Shown here piece by piece: positions 59,648-60,000 of a stretch of DNA of 60,000 nucleotides (the first letter of the stretch is position 1; every line of letters begins with the position of its first letter). The translations under genes and the position numbers were made by a program. The notes beneath the pieces were generated by a model that was given only the letters and a program-made list of their open reading frames with translations, was not told where the DNA came from and did not search any database. The stretch is from Tubiluchus corallicola (Eukaryota; Priapulida; Priapulimorpha; Priapulimorphida; Tubiluchidae): contig JAQGDQ010000105.1 in the NCBI GenBank assembly GCA_030141605.1, positions 64,001 through 124,000 on the forward strand, in the 5' to 3' direction.

Positions 59648-60000
59648 GAAACACATAAATCATTGAAAAAACGACTACGTACTAATTAGATTATTTTGGT
59701 AAGATTCTCCAACACAGTTTTCCATGGAGTACGTAAAAACTAAACCATTTTTTATTCGTTTTAATGTCTCTTAAGTGAAAAATACTGAATTGAGTTTACT
59801 TAGTGTTTTCATTTGCATGATCATGGCAATTATGTTTGTTGTAGTACGTACTTCTCTAGTGTAACACTTTTGGTTCATTATCTCAAATTGCTCAAGTATG
59901 GCACAGGGCCACCCTTAATATTCTTAAAAAGGACCCTCAGAACACGAGAAAACCACTGAGAAAAAAACTTGCAAATGCAAGGTTCACCCCATTGGTTGCC
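59648..60000. other. Window end, no feature seen
   Basis: No exon or repeat recognised. It may be further decayed LINE sequence continuing from the endonuclease fragment, but no reverse-transcriptase motif is visible. Confidence 0.3.

Overview
The window is AT-rich (by eye roughly two thirds A+T) animal nuclear DNA. Genes are split by GT-AG introns of about 0.2 to 10 kb, all coding signal is on the + strand, and the spacers hold microsatellites, decayed transposons and tRNA-like fragments. Secreted peritrophin-type chitin-binding and pentraxin proteins beside an SLC17 transporter fit an invertebrate, probably marine. The sequence does not fix the phylum. All gene models below were built by hand from reading-frame continuity, splice sites and intron phase.

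Layout. 1-4400: no recognisable gene. 4401-20447: a large leucine-rich-repeat (LRR) cell-surface receptor. A possible six-codon first exon (4401-4418) is followed by a ~10 kb repeat-filled intron, then four exons encoding an LRR cap, about 28-30 LRRs, an LRRCT cap, a long Thr/Pro mucin stalk, a fibronectin-III-like domain and a membrane anchor (about 1,400 aa). 20448-24011: gene-free. 24012-32368: an eight-exon SLC17 (sialin/vesicular-glutamate/phosphate type) transporter of the major facilitator superfamily. Its third intron carries a hAT-like transposon with a LINE tail nested inside it. 32486-36078: gene-free, with two large microsatellites. 36079-47183: a seven-exon secreted protein with a pro-segment and three chitin-binding (CBM14/peritrophin-A-like) domains (308 aa). 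One of its introns holds a long foldback element. 50582-52368 and 54995-57277: two tandem secreted pentraxin-like genes with the same four-exon structure and exactly the same coding length (795 bp, 264 aa). 57278-60000: no intact gene; tRNA-like fragments and a frameshifted LINE endonuclease piece.

How the genes might relate: LRR receptor, chitin-binding protein and soluble pentraxins are all typical non-self or matrix recognition modules, so a barrier or innate-defence role is a reasonable inference. Nothing in the sequence shows that they act together, and the transporter does not fit that theme. The most interesting points are the LRR-mucin-FN3 receptor (layout reminiscent of GPIb alpha and lamprey VLRs), the pentraxin pair with one divergent calcium site, the eight-cysteine chitin-binding triplet, the SLC17 protein lacking the usual TM4 glutamate, and two previously unlabelled inverted-repeat elements.
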